A DNA stretch of 64,000 nucleotides from contig JAJCYI010000245.1 in the NCBI GenBank assembly GCA_029263015.1, positions 1 through 64,000 on the forward strand, given 5' to 3'. Under the pieces are notes generated by a model. That model saw nothing but the letters and a program-made list of their open reading frames with translations, had not been told where the DNA came from and made no database searches. The stretch comes from Saprospiraceae bacterium (GTDB lineage: Bacteria > Bacteroidota > Bacteroidia > Chitinophagales > Saprospiraceae). Below are positions 62,159 to 64,000 of this stretch, in pieces (position 1 is the stretch's first letter; each line of letters starts with the position of its first letter). The position numbers and the translations under genes were made by a program.

Positions 62159-62374
62159 TTATTCCCACAGCATATTCCGTTTTTTACGGATATACCGTTT
62201 CACATTCAGCCAAAAAGCAACAAAAAGGTAGATAATAATAGGAGAGCCTAACGCAACAAAAGAGAGGTAAATGAAATACATGCGAACACGGGTAGTCGCA
62301 ATGCCCATTTTTTCGCCGAGGTAACTGCACACGCCAAAGGCAGAGCGTTCGAGTAAATATTTGATGTTCTGCAT
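62159..62374 (-). CDS. PspC domain protein
   Basis: A 71-residue protein: NIKYLLERSAFGVCSYLGEKMGIATTRVRMYFIYLSF is the PspC domain, followed by one membrane helix (PIIIYLFVAFWL) and a basic tail. PspC proteins act in phage-shock/envelope-stress responses. The start at 62374 is chosen; the upstream extension only translates repeat sequence. It lies downstream of an ECF sigma gene, with a heptamer hairpin between them. Confidence 0.85.
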   Translation of the reverse strand: MQNIKYLLERSAFGVCSYLGEKMGIATTRVRMYFIYLSFVALGSPIIIYLFVAFWLNVKRYIRKKRNMLWE

Positions 62375-62383
62375 GGTACAAAA

Positions 62384-62456
62384 GTAAAAAGTAAAATGTA
62401 AAAAGGCAAAAGTGACCGGATGAGCCACTTTTATCTTTTTACTTTTTACTTTCTAC
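62384..62456. repeat. Heptamer tract GTAAAAA / TTTTTAC as an inverted repeat
   Basis: Left units GTAAAAA, GTAAAAT, GTAAAAA (62384-62404) and right units TTTTTAC, TTTTTAC, TTTCTAC (62436-62456). 17-base arms 62398-62414 and 62426-62442 pair at 15 positions. The tract ends 5 bases from the stop of the sigma gene and 9 bases before the PspC start. Confidence 0.9.
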
Positions 62457-62461
62457 TTGAT

Positions 62462-63043
62462 CTACTGCAACTGAACTTCCTTCTCTTCGATCAATTTGCG
62501 GATATTGATCAGTGCATAGCGCATGCGCCCAAGAGCGGTATTGATGCTCACCCTGGTGAGGGCAGCAATCTCTTTGAAACTCATGTCTGCATAATGCCTC
62601 AAAATAACGACTTCACGTTGTTCGGGAGGCAGCATATCCACCAACTGGCGAATCCGGTCATGGGTCTGGCTTCGCATGATGAGCTGTTCTGCATTTGGCT
62701 CATCGCTGCTCAGCACATCGAAGATGTCAAATGTTTCAGTAGGATTGACATGGGGGCGTCTTTTCCCCCTCCGGAAATAATCAACACATAGATTGTAGGA
62801 AATACGCATAGCCCACTGGCTGAATTTGCCTTCGTGGTTGTACTTGCCACTCCTAAGTGTTTTAATGATTTTGATGAAAACTTCCTGGAAAATGTCTTCT
62901 GCGAGTGCATCGTCTTTTACGAAGAGGTAAATAGACGTGTAGATCTTTTGTTGATAACGGTCGAGTAATGTCTTAAATGCCCTTTCGTCTCCGTTAAGAT
63001 ACTGGGCAATGAGTTGGTGGTCATTAACTGGCATAACTTCCAT
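62462..63043 (-). CDS. ECF RNA polymerase sigma factor
   Basis: 193 residues (an alternative start is the fourth codon, 63034). Region 2 is IYLFVKDDALAEDIFQEVFIKIIKTL with GKFSQWAMRISYNLCVDYFRR; region 4 is VDMLPPEQREVVILRHYADMSFKEIAALTRVSINTALGRMRYAL. A close relative of the SigW/RpoE-like factors common in Bacteroidota. No anti-sigma gene follows; PspC lies downstream on the same strand and may be co-transcribed. Confidence 0.93.
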   Translation of the reverse strand: MEVMPVNDHQLIAQYLNGDERAFKTLLDRYQQKIYTSIYLFVKDDALAEDIFQEVFIKIIKTLRSGKYNHEGKFSQWAMRISYNLCVDYFRRGKRRPHVNPTETFDIFDVLSSDEPNAEQLIMRSQTHDRIRQLVDMLPPEQREVVILRHYADMSFKEIAALTRVSINTALGRMRYALINIRKLIEEKEVQLQ

Positions 63044-63470
63044 AACTAAATCAAAAGTTTAGTGATTAAAAAATATTCGAGGTTGATTTAGTGTAGAAGT
63101 TTTATGCTTATACGATCTTATTTAAATGATTGAAAATTAAGTGAAGGAAAAAAGAGTAATAAAGTGAATACAAGACAAAGACGACGCCAAGTTAGTAATT
63201 CCATCGAGGAATTTGGACTTTTTGTCGGTATTAACAAAAGATTGGTTGTGAAATAAATCCTAAAATGACAACTATTTGACTAATCACGGCACTAATAAAG
63301 CTTCTTTGCAGCTAAATCCAAAACATTAAATCAATACTTTTATCTTGTGGCCTTTCTTGAAGTTATTGCTTTTTTGTCAAATCATAAACAAAACATTTGG
63401 CTACACTTGGAAGGTTTTCAGTTGTAAAAAACATTAACTTTGTGCTCGATTTCAATGAATCTTCCCTATT
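63044..63470. other. Intergenic region between divergent sigma and tpiA genes
   Basis: About 430 AT-rich bases without a credible gene. The hairpin-like ACTAAA...TTTAGT (63043-63062) lies at the sigma gene start. Beyond that I see nothing in it. Confidence 0.6.
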
Positions 63471-63501
63471 TTTGCTGAACCATTCATTCTCGTTACTTTT
63501 G
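63471..63501 (+). promoter_or_regulatory. Promoter of tpiA
   Basis: TTTG at 63471-63474, a 19-base spacer and TACTTTTG at 63494-63501: an ideal Bacteroidota promoter, 51 bases before the ATG. Confidence 0.65.
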
Positions 63502-63552
63502 CCTGCTTTAAGTGAAAAATATTCTGGAAATTAAACCATAAGTAAATACCCA

Positions 63553-64000
63553 ATGGTAAGAAAGCAGATTGTAGCAGGCAACTGGAAAATGAACATGGAT
63601 TTTGACGAAGGGAGGGATTTGGCCTTCTCCATCATCAGAAAACTTGGTCCACTCCACTCTCAAGTAATATTTTGCCCTCCATTCATTCACCTGAATTATC
63701 TATCGGTCTTAACAAAAGGCATAGCAAACTTAAGTTTGGGAGCCCAGAACTGTCATCAGCAAAACAATGGTGCATATACTGGAGAGGTTGCTGCATCTAT
63801 GCTCAAGTCAGTTGGTTGTGAATATGTAATATTAGGCCATTCAGAGCGAAGGGAATACTTTGCAGAAGGAGATGAAATACTTGCCCAGAAAGTAGATGTT
63901 GCCATTGCCAATGACCTTATCCCCATATTTTGTGTTGGTGAAAAATTAGAAATAAGAGAGGCCGGAACACATGAGAATACTGTTGAGAAGCAGTTGAAAG
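63553..64000 (+). CDS. tpiA: Triosephosphate isomerase, 3' end beyond window
   Basis: The first 149 codons of TIM. VAGNWKMN gives the active-site Asn and Lys, GAQNCH and GAYTGEVAASMLK are the dimer/loop region, and VILGHSERR contains the catalytic His. CVGE precedes the cut; the catalytic Glu (loop 6) lies outside the window. The enzyme interconverts dihydroxyacetone phosphate and glyceraldehyde 3-phosphate, next to aldolase in glycolysis. Confidence 0.97.
   Translation, partial: MVRKQIVAGNWKMNMDFDEGRDLAFSIIRKLGPLHSQVIFCPPFIHLNYLSVLTKGIANLSLGAQNCHQQNNGAYTGEVAASMLKSVGCEYVILGHSERREYFAEGDEILAQKVDVAIANDLIPIFCVGEKLEIREAGTHENTVEKQLK

Overview
The window is about 64 kb of chromosomal DNA from a member of the Bacteroidota, most probably the Saprospiria (Saprospira/Lewinella/Haliscomenobacter group). 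The evidence is the TAnnTTTG promoter elements, the near absence of Shine-Dalgarno sites, a type IX secretion (T9SS) C-terminal sorting domain, SprB-type and HYR-type surface repeats, DUF4252 and DUF4197 proteins, and many small secreted lipoproteins. The left edge cuts the 3' end of an IS4-type transposase. The right edge cuts triosephosphate isomerase. I saw no rRNA, tRNA or CRISPR array.

Layout. 0-14.3 kb is mostly housekeeping: a LOG-family protein, S-adenosylhomocysteinase, a short methylmalonyl-CoA mutase small-subunit homologue, class II aldolase, an ECF sigma/anti-sigma pair beside two DUF4252 genes, an LptF/LptG permease with a lysine-rich insert, an M14 carboxypeptidase, a CPBP protease, a glycosyltransferase and HemB. 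14.4-30.2 kb holds a PagL-like protein, a TonB-domain/TPR protein, a C1A-type pseudo-peptidase, a decayed metal-type cassette, M24 aminopeptidase, an esterase, RecQ and peroxiredoxin. 30.5-39.5 kb is a run of four secreted-protein genes: two carry the same unnamed ~265-residue domain, one of them fused to a legumain/caspase-like (clan CD) peptidase, followed by a 7-repeat HYR/SprB surface protein. 40.5-48.1 kb holds an AsmA-type giant protein and MetH. 48.5-53.8 kb has secreted proteins, one of them T9SS-exported, and an AraC-type regulator.

55.4-62.1 kb is the most interesting cassette. An ECF sigma factor and a membrane anti-sigma protein with an extracytoplasmic TPR domain converge on an operon that encodes a PKD-type anchored ectodomain protein and a membrane-anchored periplasmic TPR-CHAT (caspase-fold) peptidase. 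A 37-codon double-glycine leader-peptide gene lies just before it. The layout suggests regulated proteolysis of the anti-sigma factor by the CHAT peptidase. The window ends with PspC, a further ECF sigma factor and tpiA.

Two dispersed non-coding repeat types run through the window. One is heptamer tracts at seven loci (TTTTTAC, CATTCAC, TACTGCT, GGCAGTT, CAATTTC and TCATTAC/TCATTGT units), several touching gene starts or ends and one in frame inside a gene. The other is a set of hairpins built from AAGNGNCNCTTT-type arms.
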